Position numbers and translations under genes: made by a program
DNA from: Siniperca chuatsi
Taxonomy: Eukaryota > Chordata > Actinopteri > Centrarchiformes > Sinipercidae
Reading direction: 5' to 3'
Assembly: GCF_020085105.1 (NCBI RefSeq)
Contig: NC_058063.1
Location: 14,873,762-14,937,761, forward strand
Length of the DNA stretch: 64,000 nucleotides
Notes under the pieces: model-generated
What the model saw: the letters and a program-made list of their open reading frames with translations, nothing else
Database searches by the model: none
Told to the model about the DNA's origin: nothing
Part shown: positions 63,506 through 64,000 of the stretch, piece after piece
How the letters are laid out: every line of letters starts with the position of its first letter
How positions within the stretch are numbered: position 1 is the first letter of the stretch

Positions 63506-63849
63506 GTAGGAGACGGTGTTGCTCATTCTCACACTCACTGCAATTATCTGTGTCATTTGTTGTGATATTATGCCAGTTTGTTAATCATTTACAAAGTATT
63601 ACAACAATACTGGCACATCCTAATTAACATAACATGGAGTTTTATCAGATTTAATTTTAGTGTTTCATAATGGTAAGAGAAATGTAGAACAACACACTAC
63701 AACTACTGCGTTCAGGTTCTGGAGAGAAATGCATGGAAATACACTATTTTATCCCACCAATTCAACAAGCTAAATATGTATAGTATAGCAGTGTCTTTAA
63801 CATGTTGGAGAGAAAGCGGTGAATCATTTAGTCAGATTTGTGAATGTAG

Positions 63850-64000
63850 AATCAAGGGCTGCAGCTAAGGATTCTTTTCATTCATTAATTAGGAAGGTAA
63901 TCTACATAATTTTATTGATTAATTCCCAGAGCCTAAGGTGACGTCTTCAAATGTCTTGTTTTGTCAGATCAGATATTTAGATTACTGTCATAGAAGAAAA
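63850..64000 (+). repeat. ACTAACGATT-type repeat, cut by the window end
   Basis: It begins AGGGCTGCAGCTAAGGATTC and carries TAAGGTGACGTCTTCAAATG then TCTTGTTTTGTCAGATCAGA. This is the best-preserved copy of the family in the window. It lies in the ttc5 intron after exon 6. Confidence 0.7.

Overview
This window is nuclear DNA from a ray-finned fish, most likely a percomorph teleost. It is AT-rich. Its genes are split into short exons by GT-AG introns of about 80 bp to several kb, and every recognisable protein is a vertebrate orthologue. The spacers hold short DNA-transposon, SINE and LINE remnants of kinds I recall as common in teleost genomes. I see no operon, CRISPR array, phage or retrovirus-like element. 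The species cannot be named from the sequence.

Layout, left to right. (1) 708-832 (+): last coding exon of naa38, a NatC acetyltransferase subunit. (2) 3042-8648 (-): complete 12-exon dnajc3 (p58IPK, an ER co-chaperone), with a perfect ER-stress element upstream at 9101-9119. (3) 9618-10759: a decayed Harbinger-like DNA transposon with a TTAA-flanked MITE nested inside. (4) 11883-14615 (-): complete five-exon claudin-10-type gene. (5) 14.6-21.1 kb: gene-poor, with repeats and a LINE fragment. (6) 21881-23542 (-): fis1. (7) 23793-26794 (-): cda (cytidine deaminase), packed closely upstream of fis1. (8) 28044-30727 (-): a TMEM272-like four-pass membrane protein. (9) 32581-38124 (+): complete five-exon tm4sf5. 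(10) 38.1-46 kb: no gene recognised. (11) about 46.05-51.5 kb (+): a small gene with a non-coding first exon and an 85-residue product I could not assign. (12) 52065-59007 (-): complete 11-exon mettl3, the m6A methyltransferase. (13) 59574 to beyond the window (+): first six exons of ttc5 (Strap), head to head with mettl3 across a 566-bp shared promoter.

For every complete multi-exon gene I checked that the exon phases join and that the total length is divisible by three: dnajc3 497 aa, claudin 222, fis1 154, cda 135, tmem272-like 190 with an inferred first exon, tm4sf5 202, mettl3 589. The genes are housekeeping or epithelial functions and do not form one pathway. They cover ER proteostasis, tight junctions, mitochondrial fission, pyrimidine salvage, RNA methylation and a p300/tubulin-autoregulation cofactor. 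The set mixes blocks that lie on different human chromosomes: DNAJC3 and CLDN10 on 13q, METTL3 and TTC5 on 14q, NAA38 and TM4SF5 on 17p.

I found no convincing new biological system. The observations most worth a second look are the ER-stress element of dnajc3, two short first exons that share a 17-bp start-codon/GC-donor sequence (cda and tmem272-like), transposon pieces lying within about 5-20 bp of splice donors (mettl3 exons 1 and 5, tmem272-like exon 2), and the unassigned 85-residue gene.
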